Assembly (NCBI RefSeq): GCF_900103845.1
Contig: NZ_FNIJ01000010.1
Coordinates: 186,001-250,000, forward strand
Reading direction: 5' to 3'
DNA from: Pseudomonas jinjuensis
GTDB lineage: Bacteria; Pseudomonadota; Gammaproteobacteria; Pseudomonadales; Pseudomonadaceae
DNA: 64,000 bases
The number at the start of each line of letters is the position of its first letter. Within the stretch, counting starts at the first letter, position 1. Below, one piece after another: positions 15,767 to 25,456 of the stretch. The position numbers were made by a program, and so were the translations under genes. Under the pieces are notes generated by a model. The model had not been told where the DNA came from, did no database searches, and saw only the letters and a program-made list of their open reading frames with translations.

Positions 15767-17743
15767 TCAAGCGCCAGATGAGGTCGGGGCGACGGGGGTA
15801 GCGGGGCGGCTGAGAAGGTCGCGCAGGCGTTCTTTCTCTTCCGCGCTGAGCTCGCTTTGACGAGCCTTGCGCAACAGTTGTTCGAGGCTGCGTTCGCGTT
15901 GGCTGGCCGCTAACCTAGTTATAGTGTCGAAAAACTGTTGTTCAAGGTTGTCCGCTGAAATCAGCCACTCCTTTTCCGCCAGTGCGCGCAGCAGGCGGCC
16001 CTGTTCGGTGCCGTGCCAGCGCGCGATGAGCTGCATCGAATTCTGCTTCGGGGCTTTCTGCAGGGAGTCCAGCAGGGCGACCAGAAGCTGTGCGTAAGTG
16101 TGTTCTTCATCGGCGAAATTGCCGGCTTCATCGACCTTCTGCGCCAGCTCGGGATGGTGCAGAAGGGTGCGCAGGGCGGTCAGGGTCGGGGTTTCCACGC
16201 TGACCGCGGTGCGCGGCTGGCGCGGCGTGAAGTCGCCGCGGCCGCCTTTCCTGTTCCATTTCCTGTCGCCCTTCCAGGGTTTGCGCTCCTTGTGCTGCCC
16301 ACCTGAATCGGACGAGCTGTCGAGGTAGGCAGGCACATCCCGGGCATGTCCGCCGTCGGATTCCGCGTACCCCGCCTCATAGCCGGAATAGTCGAACCCG
16401 TGATCGTCGATGGACGGGCCGTGGCCGTTGTTCTGCCGCGGCGCGCTCAGCTGGCCGAGCATCTCGCTGTTCAGCCCGGTGATTTCCGCCAGGCGCTGGC
16501 GCATCAGCAGGCGCAGGTTGTTGCCGGGAATCTTCTCCAGCAGCGGGCCGGCGAGGGTGGCGAGGTGCGCCTTGCCTTCCAGTGTGCTGGGGTCGGCTTC
16601 CTCCTGCAGTTGCTGAAAGAAGTATTCGGCCAGTGGCAGTGCCTGGTGCGACAGGCGGGCGCGGAAGGCGTCGGGGCCTTCGGCGCGGACCAGGCTGTCC
16701 GGATCCTCGCCTTCGGGGAGGAACAGGAAGCGCACCTTGCGCCCGTCCTGCAGGTTCGGCAGCGCCGATTCCAGTGCGCGCCAGGCGGCATTGCGGCCGG
16801 CCTGGTCGCCGTCGAAGCAGAACAGGATGTTCGGCACCAGGCGGAACAGGCGCTTGATGTGCTCTTCGCTGGTGGCGGTGCCGAGAGTCGCCACGGCATT
16901 GCGGATGCCCTGTTGCGCCAGGGCGATCACGTCCATGTAGCCTTCTACGACCATGATCTCATCGAGGTCGCGGTTGTTCTTGCGCGCCTCGAACAGGCCG
17001 TAGAGTTCCTGGCCCTTGTGGAATACCGGGGTTTCCGGGGAGTTCAGGTACTTCGGCTTGTCGTCGCCGAGCACCCGGCCGCCGAAGGCGATCACCCGCC
17101 CGCGGCTGTCGCGGATGGGGAAGATCACGCGGTCGCGGAAACGGTCGTAGCGTTTGCCGCTGTCGGGATTTTCCACCAGCAGGCCGGCGTCGAGCATGGT
17201 CTTGAGCTGCAGGTTGTCGCCGCCGAGGTGCTTGAGCAGGTTGTCCCAGCCCGGCGGGGCGAAGCCGAGGCCGAAGTCGCGGGCGATCTGGCCGGTCAGG
17301 CCGCGGCCCTTGAGGTAGTCGACCGCCGCCCTGCGCGCCGGATGGCTCTTCAGCGCCTGGCGATAGTAATCGGCGGCGGCGGCGAGCAGCGGGTAGAGCG
17401 GCGAATCGGTCGGCTGGCGCGGCTTGCTGCCGCGGCGGCCTTCCTCGCGCGGGATGTCCATGCCGGCGCGCTTGGCCAGTTCCTCGACGGCCTGGGGAAA
17501 CTCCAGGTTGTCGTGGTCCATGATGAAGCCAAGGGCATTGCCGCCGGCGCCGCAGCCGAAGCAGTAGTAGAACTGCTTGTCCGGGCTGACGGTGAAGGAG
17601 GGGGTCTTTTCCTTGTGGAACGGGCAGCAGGCGCTGTAGTTCTTGCCGGTCTTCTTCAGCTGGATGCGCGAACTCACCACATCGAGAATATCGGTGCGGT
17701 TGAGCAGGTCATCGATGAAGGATTGCGGGATCAGGCCGGCCAT
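15767..17743 (-). CDS. dnaG: DNA primase DnaG
   Basis: A 658-residue primase. The N-terminal CHC2 zinc site is visible (CCPFHKEKTPSF then YYCFGCGAGG). The TOPRIM core has EGYMDVIAL and FDGDQAGRNAA, and the C-terminal part is the DnaB-binding domain. I chose the ATG at 17743 (MAGLIPQSFIDDLL); the open frame extends back into the rpsU-dnaG terminator without a ribosome site. It is the middle gene of the macromolecular-synthesis operon. Confidence 0.97.
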   Translation of the reverse strand: MAGLIPQSFIDDLLNRTDILDVVSSRIQLKKTGKNYSACCPFHKEKTPSFTVSPDKQFYYCFGCGAGGNALGFIMDHDNLEFPQAVEELAKRAGMDIPREEGRRGSKPRQPTDSPLYPLLAAAADYYRQALKSHPARRAAVDYLKGRGLTGQIARDFGLGFAPPGWDNLLKHLGGDNLQLKTMLDAGLLVENPDSGKRYDRFRDRVIFPIRDSRGRVIAFGGRVLGDDKPKYLNSPETPVFHKGQELYGLFEARKNNRDLDEIMVVEGYMDVIALAQQGIRNAVATLGTATSEEHIKRLFRLVPNILFCFDGDQAGRNAAWRALESALPNLQDGRKVRFLFLPEGEDPDSLVRAEGPDAFRARLSHQALPLAEYFFQQLQEEADPSTLEGKAHLATLAGPLLEKIPGNNLRLLMRQRLAEITGLNSEMLGQLSAPRQNNGHGPSIDDHGFDYSGYEAGYAESDGGHARDVPAYLDSSSDSGGQHKERKPWKGDRKWNRKGGRGDFTPRQPRTAVSVETPTLTALRTLLHHPELAQKVDEAGNFADEEHTYAQLLVALLDSLQKAPKQNSMQLIARWHGTEQGRLLRALAEKEWLISADNLEQQFFDTITRLAASQRERSLEQLLRKARQSELSAEEKERLRDLLSRPATPVAPTSSGA

Positions 17744-17829
17744 AGTGCGTTCCGGGGGCGGAATGGACCCAGGCAGGCTTCCCCGTGTCGCGGGAGCGCG
17801 CTGGATTTCATGGAGGCATGAAAGCAAAA

Positions 17830-17859
17830 ACTCCGATTGTCGCCGTGGCGAATCGGAGT
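17830..17859 (-). terminator. rpsU-dnaG intergenic terminator
   Basis: ACTCCGATT / AATCGGAGT stem extended by CGCC/GGCG, followed on the minus strand by TTTTTGCTTT. A leaky terminator between rpsU and dnaG is a known feature of this operon in E. coli and would lower dnaG and rpoD output relative to rpsU. Confidence 0.85.
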
Positions 17860-17933
17860 CTGGCGTGCTTTTTCAAGCACTCGCCCGGCGAGTGGGCCGG
17901 GCGATGCGGAGGCGTTTGGCCGAGTATCGAAAC

Positions 17934-18149
17934 TCAGTACAGACGCTCGCGACGGCGCTGTTCGCGCTGCACTTTCTTGGCGTGACGCTTGACAGCGGCA
18001 GCAGCCTTGCGCTTGCGCTCAGCGGTGGGCTTTTCGTAGAACTCGCGGCTACGGACTTCAGCCAGTACACCTGCTTTTTCGCAGGAGCGCTTGAAACGAC
18101 GCAGGGCTACGTCGAAGGGTTCGTTCTCTTTAACTTTGACGGCGGGCAT
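17934..18149 (-). CDS. rpsU: 30S ribosomal protein S21
   Basis: A 71-residue basic protein beginning [20 protein letters not shown], the standard S21 sequence and length, with an Arg/Lys-rich tail ending RRRERLY. The frame extends 6 codons upstream, but the ATG at 18149 gives the canonical protein. It is the first gene of the rpsU-dnaG-rpoD operon and divergent from tsaD. Confidence 0.98.
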   Translation of the reverse strand: MPAVKVKENEPFDVALRRFKRSCEKAGVLAEVRSREFYEKPTAERKRKAAAAVKRHAKKVQREQRRRERLY

Positions 18150-18353
18150 CCAGGTCGTACCTATCAATGATTACCGGGGATTTATCGCGCTCCGGGCAGG
18201 TGCCTGCAGAGACGGCGGTTTTCAAGGGTTGCGGATATTAACGTTTCGGGCGGAGGAATGCAAAGCCTTCGATCGAAAAACGCTGGCCGGCATTGGGGGG
18301 CGGCATTATGATGCGCGGCTTCAATTTTGACCAGATTGGGAAGGCTCGAGCCC

Positions 18354-19379
18354 ATGCGAGTGCTGGGGTTGGAAACCTCCTGCGACGAAACCGGCGTCGC
18401 CCTTTACGACAGCGAGAAAGGCCTGCTGGCCGACGCGCTGTTCAGTCAGATCGACCTGCATCGCATCTACGGCGGCGTGGTGCCCGAGCTCGCCTCGCGC
18501 GACCACGTCAAGCGCATGCTGCCGCTGATCCGCCAGGTGCTGGACGAGGCCGGCTGTGCGCCCACAGACATCGATGCGATCGCCTATACCGCCGGCCCCG
18601 GCCTGGTCGGGGCGCTGCTGGTCGGCGCCTCCTGCGCCCAGGCCATGGCGTTCGCCTGGGGCGTGCCGGCGGTCGGCGTGCATCATATGGAAGGCCACCT
18701 GCTGGCGCCGATGCTGGAAGAACAGCCGCCGCAGTTCCCGTTCGTCGCCCTGCTGGTTTCCGGCGGCCACACCCAACTGGTGCGGGTGGATGGCATCGGC
18801 CGCTACCAGTTGCTCGGCGAGTCGCTGGACGATGCCGCCGGCGAAGCCTTCGACAAGACCGCCAAGCTGCTCGGCCTCGGTTATCCGGGCGGCCCTGAGA
18901 TCGCCCGGCTGGCCGAGCGCGGCACGCCGGGGCGCTTCGTCTTCCCGCGGCCGATGACCGATCGTCCGGGGCTGGACTTCAGCTTCAGCGGCCTCAAGAC
19001 CTTCGCCCTGAACACCTGGCAGCGCTGCCGCGAGGCCGGCGACGACGGCGAGCAGACCCGCTGCGACATCGCTCTGGCCTTCCAGCAGGCGGTGGTCGAG
19101 ACGCTGACCATCAAGTGCAAGCGCGCGCTCAAGCAGACGCATCTGAAGAGCCTGGTGATCGCCGGTGGCGTCAGCGCCAACCAGTCGCTGCGCGCGCATC
19201 TGGAGAAGGTGCTCGGCGACATGAAGGGGCAGGTGTTCTACGCCCGCCCGCGCTTCTGTACCGATAACGGCGCGATGATCGCCTATGCGGGTTGCCAGCG
19301 CCTGCTGGCCGGCCAGCAGGACGGCCCGTCGATCGCCGTGCAGGCGCGCTGGCCGATGGAGCAGTTGCCGGCGGTCTGA
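18354..19379 (+). CDS. tsaD: tRNA N6-adenosine threonylcarbamoyltransferase TsaD
   Basis: A 341-residue ASKHA-fold enzyme that, with TsaB and TsaE, installs the t6A37 modification on ANN-decoding tRNAs. It begins [17 protein letters not shown], with the metal ligands in HHMEGH and the nucleotide-binding [10 protein letters not shown] near the C-terminus. I chose the ATG at 18354. It is divergent from rpsU, the order conserved in many gamma-proteobacteria. Confidence 0.97.
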   Translation: MRVLGLETSCDETGVALYDSEKGLLADALFSQIDLHRIYGGVVPELASRDHVKRMLPLIRQVLDEAGCAPTDIDAIAYTAGPGLVGALLVGASCAQAMAFAWGVPAVGVHHMEGHLLAPMLEEQPPQFPFVALLVSGGHTQLVRVDGIGRYQLLGESLDDAAGEAFDKTAKLLGLGYPGGPEIARLAERGTPGRFVFPRPMTDRPGLDFSFSGLKTFALNTWQRCREAGDDGEQTRCDIALAFQQAVVETLTIKCKRALKQTHLKSLVIAGGVSANQSLRAHLEKVLGDMKGQVFYARPRFCTDNGAMIAYAGCQRLLAGQQDGPSIAVQARWPMEQLPAV

Positions 19380-19438
19380 ACCCGGATCGCGTCGTTTCCA
19401 GGCAGGCGGCCGCTTCCGGCTTTCCCGCAAACTATGTT

Positions 19439-20008
19439 CTAGAAATGCCGTTCACGCCCGGCGAGCAGATCGCGCAGGTTGCTGCGGTGGCGCCAGACGA
19501 TCAGCCCGGTGAGAAGGGTCATCGGCAGCAGCGCGGCGGGTAGCTGCCAGGCGAGCAGCGGCAGGGTCAGCGGAGTGGCGACCAGCGAGGCGAGGGAACT
19601 GGTGCGGGACAGCCTGAAGGTCACCAGCCAGGCGCTGATGGCGAGCAGCGCCGCCGGCGGATAGAGCGCGAGCAGCATGCCGGCGGAAGTGGCCACGCCC
19701 TTGCCGCCGCGAAAGTTGAAATACACCGGATACAGGTGGCCGAGCACCGCAGCCAGGCCGACCCAGGCTTCCGCCATCGTGCCGAGGCCGAGCCAGCGGG
19801 CGATGAGGACGGGTAACAAACCCTTGGCAAGATCGCCGGCAAGGGTGAGGATGGCGAGCTTCCTGCCCGCCAGGCGCAGCATGTTGGTGGCGCCGGGATT
19901 TCCCGAGCCGCCGGCGCGCGGGTCTTCGGTGCCGAACAGGCGACTGAGGACAACCGCGAAGGACAGGGAGCCGAGCAGGTAGGCGAGGATCGCCAATAAC
20001 CAGACCAT
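19439..20008 (-). CDS. plsY: Glycerol-3-phosphate acyltransferase PlsY
   Basis: A 189-residue polytopic membrane enzyme that transfers acyl groups from acyl phosphate to glycerol 3-phosphate, the first step of phospholipid synthesis. The three PlsY loop motifs are visible: [11 protein letters not shown], the [12 protein letters not shown] phosphate loop, and the [11 protein letters not shown] region. Five hydrophobic helices. I chose the ATG at 20008 ([14 protein letters not shown]). It is convergent with tsaD and divergent from folB. Confidence 0.96.
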   Translation of the reverse strand: MVWLLAILAYLLGSLSFAVVLSRLFGTEDPRAGGSGNPGATNMLRLAGRKLAILTLAGDLAKGLLPVLIARWLGLGTMAEAWVGLAAVLGHLYPVYFNFRGGKGVATSAGMLLALYPPAALLAISAWLVTFRLSRTSSLASLVATPLTLPLLAWQLPAALLPMTLLTGLIVWRHRSNLRDLLAGRERHF

Positions 20009-20089
20009 GGTTTCCACCGGGGGCGAGTCAGCCTCCGATTCTAACGGGGCGGCGCGCGGTTGTCGTGGCTGCCTTGGAGCACGTAGCGA

Positions 20090-20443
20090 GTGGACACAGT
20101 TTTTATCGAGGGCCTGGAAGTCGACACCGTGATCGGCGTCTACGACTGGGAGCGCGGCATCAGGCAGTGCCTGCGCCTGGACCTGAGCCTGGGCTGGGAC
20201 ATCCAGCCCGCCGCGGCGGATGACGACATCGCCCGGGCGCTCGACTATGCGGTGCTCTCCCAGCGCATCGGCGAATTCGCCCGGGATGCGCATTTCCAGT
20301 TGGTGGAAACCTTCGCCGAGCGCCTCGCCGCGCTGCTGATGGCGGAATTCGGCATCCGCTGGCTGCGCCTGAAGGTGACCAAGCCCGGGGCCGTGCCGAC
20401 GGCGAAGGGCGTTGGCGTGGAGATCGAGCGCGGATGTCGCTGA
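20090..20443 (+). CDS. folB: Dihydroneopterin aldolase
   Basis: A 117-residue folate-pathway enzyme splitting dihydroneopterin into 6-hydroxymethyl-dihydropterin and glycolaldehyde. The start is a GTG (20090) with GGAG ten bases upstream. Motifs include [32 protein letters not shown] and [19 protein letters not shown]. It overlaps folK by 10 bases, consistent with consecutive pathway steps in one operon. Confidence 0.95.
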   Translation: MDTVFIEGLEVDTVIGVYDWERGIRQCLRLDLSLGWDIQPAAADDDIARALDYAVLSQRIGEFARDAHFQLVETFAERLAALLMAEFGIRWLRLKVTKPGAVPTAKGVGVEIERGCR

Positions 20444-20970
20444 CCACCGTTTTCCTGGGCCTCGGCAGCAACATCGACCGTGAGCGCCATCTGCATGCCG
20501 GCCTCGAGGCGCTGACCGGTTTCGTCGACGATCTGCGCTGTTCGCCGGTGTTCGAGAGCGAGCCGGTGGGTATCCGCAGCGGTCCCTTCCTCAACCTGGT
20601 GGTCACCGGCCAGACCCGCCTGCCGCTGCGCGAGCTGGGTCTGCGGCTCAAGCACATCGAGGCGGACAACGGCCGCTACGCTCCGGAGCGCAAGGGCCTG
20701 CCGCTGGATATCGACGTGCTGCTGTACGACGACCTGTTCGGCGAGTTCGATGGCCTGACCCTGCCGCGCGCCGAGGTGCTGAAGAATGCATTCGTGCTCT
20801 GGCCGCTGGCATTGCTGGCGCCGGATGCAACGCATCCCGGCGCGCAGCGGACCTTCGCCGAGCTGTGGGCTGAGGCTCGGATCGAGCAGAAGCTCTGGCC
20901 GGTGCCCTTCCAGTGGCGCGGCGTGGAGCTGACGCCGGCGGCGCTGATCGAGGCGCATCCGGCCGCTTGA
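20434..20970 (+). CDS. folK: 6-hydroxymethyl-dihydropterin pyrophosphokinase
   Basis: A 178-residue HPPK. It has the family start [14 protein letters not shown] and the catalytic block [20 protein letters not shown], close to the Prosite HPPK signature. It acts on the product of FolB, whose gene overlaps it. Length is near the usual 160-180. Confidence 0.96.
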   Translation: MSLTTVFLGLGSNIDRERHLHAGLEALTGFVDDLRCSPVFESEPVGIRSGPFLNLVVTGQTRLPLRELGLRLKHIEADNGRYAPERKGLPLDIDVLLYDDLFGEFDGLTLPRAEVLKNAFVLWPLALLAPDATHPGAQRTFAELWAEARIEQKLWPVPFQWRGVELTPAALIEAHPAA

Positions 20971-20976
20971 AGGCTC

Positions 20977-21063
20977 TTTCGCAGGAGCAGGCTTGCTCGC
21001 GAACCGCCCAGCGATGAAGCGGCCGGTGATCTCTTGTTCTCGAGCAAGCTCGCTCCTACAGGG
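20977..21063. repeat. REPIN-type inverted pair
   Basis: CAGGAGCAGGCTTGCTCGCG (from about 20982) and an inverted partner ending GCTCGCTCCTACAGGG at 21063 enclose a 30-base spacer. The unit (nAGGAGCnnGCTTGCTCGnGAA) is the common Pseudomonas extragenic palindromic element. It sits between the convergent folK and cca. Confidence 0.8.
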
Positions 21064-21074
21064 TTATCCCATCA

Positions 21075-22304
21075 TCAATCCGCGTAGCCTTCCTTGTAGG
21101 CCTTGAGCGCCCGCACGCGCTCACCTTTCAGCGCCTCGCCCAGTTCGGCGCCCTTCAGCCCGCGCTCCAGCAGCGGTTGCACGCTGACCGCGCGGGCCGC
21201 CCTGGCGGCGCCGCGCAGGTAGTCCGCCTGTGGATAATCGCGCTGCTCGAAGCCGAGGCGGCCGCGTGCGTCCATTTCGCAGGCGGCGATGAATTCCTCC
21301 ATGCGCTGCGGGCGGCGATACAGGTCGAGGGTCTGGAACAGTTCGGCGATGGTCTTCGCCCGCAGTTCCAGCGCCCGATGGCAGTGGGAGTGGTATTCGC
21401 CCACCAGCAGGGCCAGTTCCTGGCAATCCCGCGGCACCTTGAAGCGCTGGTTGACCGCCTCGATCGCCGGCAGGCCCAGGGTTTCGTGGCCGTGGTGCTT
21501 CGGCCAGTCGTCGCGGCGCGTGAGCGCCTTGCCGAGGTCGTGCATCAGGCAGGCCCAGCGCACCGTCAGCGGTTGCTGGTGCTCCGCGCACTGGCGCAGG
21601 ACCGCCAGCACGTGCACGCCGGTATCCACTTCCGGATGGTGCGCCGCCGGCTGCGGCACGCCGAACAGGGCGTCGACCTCCGGCAGCAGCACGGCCAGGG
21701 CGCCACAATCGCGCAGGGCCTGGAAAAACACGTCGGGGCGCGGCTCCATCAGTGCGCGGGCGATTTCCTTCCAGCTGCGCTCGGCGGTCAGGGCCTGCAG
21801 TTCGCCTGATTGCGAGAGCTCGCGCATCAGCTCCAGGGTTTCGTCGGCGATTTCGAATCCGAGCGGGGCGTAGCGGGCGGCGAAGCGGGCGACGCGCAGG
21901 ACTCGCAGCGGATCTTCGCTGAACGCCGGCGAAACATGGCGGAGGAGGCGCGCCTCCAGATCACGCTGGCCATCGAACGGATCGATGATCCTGCCGTTGT
22001 CGTCTTCCGCCATGGCATTGATGGTCAGGTCGCGACGGGCGAGGTCCTCTTCCAGCGTCACGTCCGGGCTGGCGTAGAAGGTGAAGCCGCCGTAGCCGCG
22101 GCCGCTCTTGCGCTCGGTGCGGGCCAGGGCGTACTCCTCGCCGGTCCGTGGATGCAGGAACACCGGGAAATCGGCGCCCACCGGGCGGAAGCCGCGTTCG
22201 AGCATGTCATCGGCGCTGGCGCCGACCACCACCCAGTCGATATCGGCCACCGGCCGCCCGAGCAGCCGGTCGCGAACCGCACCGCCAACTTTGTATGTCT
22301 GCAT
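21075..22304 (-). CDS. cca: CCA-adding / multifunctional tRNA nucleotidyltransferase
   Basis: A 409-residue class II tRNA nucleotidyltransferase. The N-terminal [11 protein letters not shown] and DIDWVVVG motifs with [10 protein letters not shown] define the polymerase domain. An HD domain follows ([20 protein letters not shown]), so it probably also has phosphohydrolase activity as in E. coli. The ATG at 22304 has GGAGG nine bases upstream, which itself lies in a short inverted repeat (22311-22346). Confidence 0.96.
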   Translation of the reverse strand: MQTYKVGGAVRDRLLGRPVADIDWVVVGASADDMLERGFRPVGADFPVFLHPRTGEEYALARTERKSGRGYGGFTFYASPDVTLEEDLARRDLTINAMAEDDNGRIIDPFDGQRDLEARLLRHVSPAFSEDPLRVLRVARFAARYAPLGFEIADETLELMRELSQSGELQALTAERSWKEIARALMEPRPDVFFQALRDCGALAVLLPEVDALFGVPQPAAHHPEVDTGVHVLAVLRQCAEHQQPLTVRWACLMHDLGKALTRRDDWPKHHGHETLGLPAIEAVNQRFKVPRDCQELALLVGEYHSHCHRALELRAKTIAELFQTLDLYRRPQRMEEFIAACEMDARGRLGFEQRDYPQADYLRGAARAARAVSVQPLLERGLKGAELGEALKGERVRALKAYKEGYAD

Positions 22305-22392
22305 GAAAAACCTCCGTGACCTTAGAGGATACCGTAGCCACGGAGGTTCGAAGGATCGGCCTGGCGACACTGCCCAGGCCGTGGAGCGGGGC

Positions 22393-23946
22393 TCAGATGG
22401 GTGGGATGATCAGATCGAGCCGCGGGTAGCCCTCCTCGTTGCCCGATTCACCCTTTGGGGGCATGTGCTGGGTGTGCACGATCTGGTCGCCCTGCAGGGT
22501 TTCCAGGTGGATGTCGAAGCCCCACAGGCGGTGCAGGTGCTTGAGTACGTCATCGGTGGAGTCGCCCAGCGGCTTGCGGTCGTGCTGCTGGTGGCGCAGG
22601 GTCAGCGAGCGGTCGCCGCGGCGGTCGACGTTCCAGATCTGGATGTTCGGTTCGCGGTTGCCGAGGTTGTACTGCGACGCCAGGTTCTCGCGGATCTTGC
22701 GGTAGCCGTCGTCGTCGTGGATGGCGTCGACCAGCAGCTCTTCCTTGTGGTCGTCGTCGAGGATGCTGAACAGCTTGAACTCGCGGATCACCTTGGGCGA
22801 GAGGAACTGCAGGATGAAGCTCTCGTCCTTGAAGCTCTTCATGGCGAACTTCAGGGTGGCCAGCCAGTCGCTGCCGGCGATGTCCGGGAACCAGCGGCGG
22901 TCTTCCTCGGTGGGCTCCTCGCAGATGCGGCGGATGTCGCGGTACATGGCGAAGCCCAGCGCATAGGGATTGATGCCGCTGTAGTAGGGACTGTCGAAGC
23001 CCGGCTGGTAGACCACGCTGGTGTGGTACTGGAGGAACTCCATCATGAAGCCGTCGTTGACCAGGCCTTCGTCGTAGAGGTCGTTGAGCAGGGTGTAGTG
23101 CCAGAAGGTCGCCCAGCCCTCGTTCATCACCTGGGTCTGGCGCTGCGGGTAGAAGTACTGCGCCACCTTGCGCACGATGCGCACCACCTCGCGCTGCCAG
23201 GGCTCCAGCAGCGGCGCGTTCTTCTCGATGAAGTAGAGGATGTTTTCCTGCGGCTCGCTGGGGTAGCGGGCGAGGGATTGTTCCTTGTCCTTGCCGCCGG
23301 CCCGGGGAATGGTCCGCCAGAGATCGTTGACCTGGCGCTGGATCAGCTCCTCGCGCTCCTTCTGGCGCTGCCGTTCTTCCTCGGCGGAGATCGGGTAGGG
23401 CCGCTTGTAGCGGTCGACGCCGTAGTTCATCAGCGCGTGGCAGGAGTCCAGCAGATCCTCCACCGCGTCGATGCCGTAGCGCTCCTCGCACTGCATGATG
23501 TACTGCTTGGCGAACACCAGGTAATCGATGATCGAACTGGCGTCGGTCCAGGTGCGGAACAGGTAGTTGCCCTTGAAGAAACTGTTGTGCCCGTAGCAGG
23601 CGTGGGCGATCACCAGCGCCTGCATGCACTGGGTGTTCTCTTCCATGAGGTAGGCGATGCACGGATCGGAATTGATGACGATCTCGTAGGCCAGGCCCAT
23701 CTGACCGCGCTTGTAGTTCTTTTCCGTGCTCAGGAAGTGCTTGCCATAGGACCAGTGGTTATAACCGATGGGCATGCCCACGGAGGCGTAGGCATCCATC
23801 ATCTGCTCGGCGGTGATCACCTCGATCTGGTTGGGATAGGTGTCCAGCGCGTAGCGTTCGGCGATGCGGCTGATCTCGCGGTCGTACTGGCGGATCAGGT
23901 CGAAGGTCCATTCCGAACCGGTGGCGATAGGCTGGCGCTTGCTCAT
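22393..23946 (-). CDS. SpoVR/YcgB family stress protein
   Basis: A 517-residue SpoVR-like protein of unknown biochemical function, linked to RpoS and nitrogen-starvation responses together with YeaH and the kinase YeaG/PrkA. The family features [20 protein letters not shown] and [16 protein letters not shown] are visible. It overlaps the yeaH stop by 4 bases and is the last of a spoVR-yeaH-prkA set. Confidence 0.93.
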   Translation of the reverse strand: MSKRQPIATGSEWTFDLIRQYDREISRIAERYALDTYPNQIEVITAEQMMDAYASVGMPIGYNHWSYGKHFLSTEKNYKRGQMGLAYEIVINSDPCIAYLMEENTQCMQALVIAHACYGHNSFFKGNYLFRTWTDASSIIDYLVFAKQYIMQCEERYGIDAVEDLLDSCHALMNYGVDRYKRPYPISAEEERQRQKEREELIQRQVNDLWRTIPRAGGKDKEQSLARYPSEPQENILYFIEKNAPLLEPWQREVVRIVRKVAQYFYPQRQTQVMNEGWATFWHYTLLNDLYDEGLVNDGFMMEFLQYHTSVVYQPGFDSPYYSGINPYALGFAMYRDIRRICEEPTEEDRRWFPDIAGSDWLATLKFAMKSFKDESFILQFLSPKVIREFKLFSILDDDHKEELLVDAIHDDDGYRKIRENLASQYNLGNREPNIQIWNVDRRGDRSLTLRHQQHDRKPLGDSTDDVLKHLHRLWGFDIHLETLQGDQIVHTQHMPPKGESGNEEGYPRLDLIIPPI

Positions 23947-25214
23947 GCGACGAGCCTCCTGTGGAACAGTTCACGGAACACCGGGTAGATGTCGGCGGCC
24001 GAGACGATCTGCTGCTGGGCGAAGCTGTCCGGGAAGGCTTCGCGGATGCGCTCGTACTCGAACCACAGCGCCTGGTGCTCGCGCGGGGTGATCTCGACGT
24101 AGGTGTAGTACTGCACGAACGGCATGATCTGCTTCATCAGGATATCGCGGCAGACCGGCGAATCGTCGTTCCAGTTGTCGCCGTCCGACGCCTGGGCGGC
24201 ATAGATGTTCCATTCATTGACCGGGTAGCGCTCGGCCATCACTTCCTGCATCAGCTTGAGCGCGCTGGAAACGATGGTGCCGCCGGTTTCCCGGGAGTAG
24301 AAGAATTCTTCCTCGTCCACTTCGCGGGCGCTGGTGTGGTGGCGGATGAACACCACGTCGATCTTCTCGTAGTTCCGCTTGAGGAACAGGTACAGGAGGA
24401 TGAAGAAGCGCTTGGCGATGTCCTTGGTGGCCTGGGTCATCGAGCCGGACACGTCCATCAGGCAGAACATCACCGCCTTGGAGGTCGGGTTGGGCTGCTT
24501 GACCAGCAGGTTGTACTTGAGGTCGAAGGTATCGAGGAACGGCACCCGGTCGATGCGTGCGCGCAGCCGGGCGATTTCCTGCTCCAGCGCCTGGATGTCG
24601 CCGAGGTTGTCCGGCTCTTCCAGCTTCAGCCGCTCCAGTTCCTGCAGCGCCGCGCGCAGCTTGTGCCGGCTGCTGCCGGACAGGGCGATGCGCCGCGCGT
24701 GGGCCGAGCGCAGGGTGCGGACGATGTTGATCCGCGACGGGTTGCCTTCGTTGCTGATGCCGGCGCGCACGGTCTTGAAGGTGTCGCTGCCGGTCAGGTG
24801 GCGCTTGATCAGGTTGGGCAGTTCGAGGTCCTCGAACATGAAGTCGAGGAATTCCTCCTGGGTGATCTGGAAGACGAAGTCGTCCATCCCTTCGCCCTGG
24901 TTGCTCGCCTTGCCGCCGCCGCGCCCGCCGCCACCGCCGGAGGGGCGGGGGATGCGGTCGCCGGTGGTGAATTCCTTGTTGCCCGGGTGAATGATGGTTT
25001 GCCGCCCGCCACGGCCGTGGTGCAGCACGGGCTCGTCGATGTCGCGGCTGGGAATGCTGATCTGTTCGCCGTGCTCCATGTCGGTGATGGAACGGCGGCT
25101 GACGGCCTCCTCGACCGCCTTCTTTATATGGTCACGGTACCGCCGCAGGAAGCGCTGGCGGTTAACCGTGCTCTTGTTCTTGCCGTTCAGACGGCGGTCG
25201 ATCACGTAGCTCAT
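23943..25214 (-). CDS. YeaH/YhbH family protein (UPF0229) with VWA-like domain
   Basis: A 423-residue protein of UPF0229. The start [20 protein letters not shown] is family-typical. A Gly-rich linker ([15 protein letters not shown]) lies near residue 90. A von Willebrand A-like fold follows, with the MIDAS-type DVSGSM (residues about 252-257) and T/D residues downstream. E. coli YeaH works with kinase YeaG in starvation responses. It lies between prkA and spoVR. Confidence 0.93.
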   Translation of the reverse strand: MSYVIDRRLNGKNKSTVNRQRFLRRYRDHIKKAVEEAVSRRSITDMEHGEQISIPSRDIDEPVLHHGRGGRQTIIHPGNKEFTTGDRIPRPSGGGGGRGGGKASNQGEGMDDFVFQITQEEFLDFMFEDLELPNLIKRHLTGSDTFKTVRAGISNEGNPSRINIVRTLRSAHARRIALSGSSRHKLRAALQELERLKLEEPDNLGDIQALEQEIARLRARIDRVPFLDTFDLKYNLLVKQPNPTSKAVMFCLMDVSGSMTQATKDIAKRFFILLYLFLKRNYEKIDVVFIRHHTSAREVDEEEFFYSRETGGTIVSSALKLMQEVMAERYPVNEWNIYAAQASDGDNWNDDSPVCRDILMKQIMPFVQYYTYVEITPREHQALWFEYERIREAFPDSFAQQQIVSAADIYPVFRELFHRRLVA

Positions 25215-25456
25215 ACGAGCCCTCCGGGCTGAGGCTGAAGGCTGAAGGCTGGACGGGGTGCGGCTTTTGCGTCCAGCTTTCAGCTTCCCACCTTGAGCGG
25301 CTTTGGGTTGCTGCGATTTACGTACCCGCCAGCACCACTTCTACGAGCCCTCTGCGCTGAGGCTGAAGACTGGACGAGGTGCGGCTTTTTCGTCCAGCCT
25401 CCAGCCTTGAGCGGCTTTTGGGTTACTGCGACTTGCGTACCCGCAGATACCATTCC
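25215..25456. repeat. Imperfect ~120-base direct duplication including the 3' end of prkA
   Basis: Copy 1 (about 25215-25337) and copy 2 (about 25341-25456) share TACGAGCCCTC, GCTGAGGCTGAAG, GGTGCGGCTTTT, CGTCCAGC, TTGAGCGGCTTTGGGTT-like and CGTACCCGC blocks in the same order. Copy 2 includes the last codons of prkA (the reverse complement of CTTGCGTACCCGCAG); copy 1 carries a diverged, untranslated version. Each copy also holds a GCTGGACG/CGTCCAGC hairpin. Confidence 0.75.

Noticed and set aside
22311-22346. Terminator between spoVR and cca
   Set aside because: The CCTCCGTG/CACGGAGG pair has a 19-base loop, no T-run and contains the cca ribosome site; more likely a chance or translational element.
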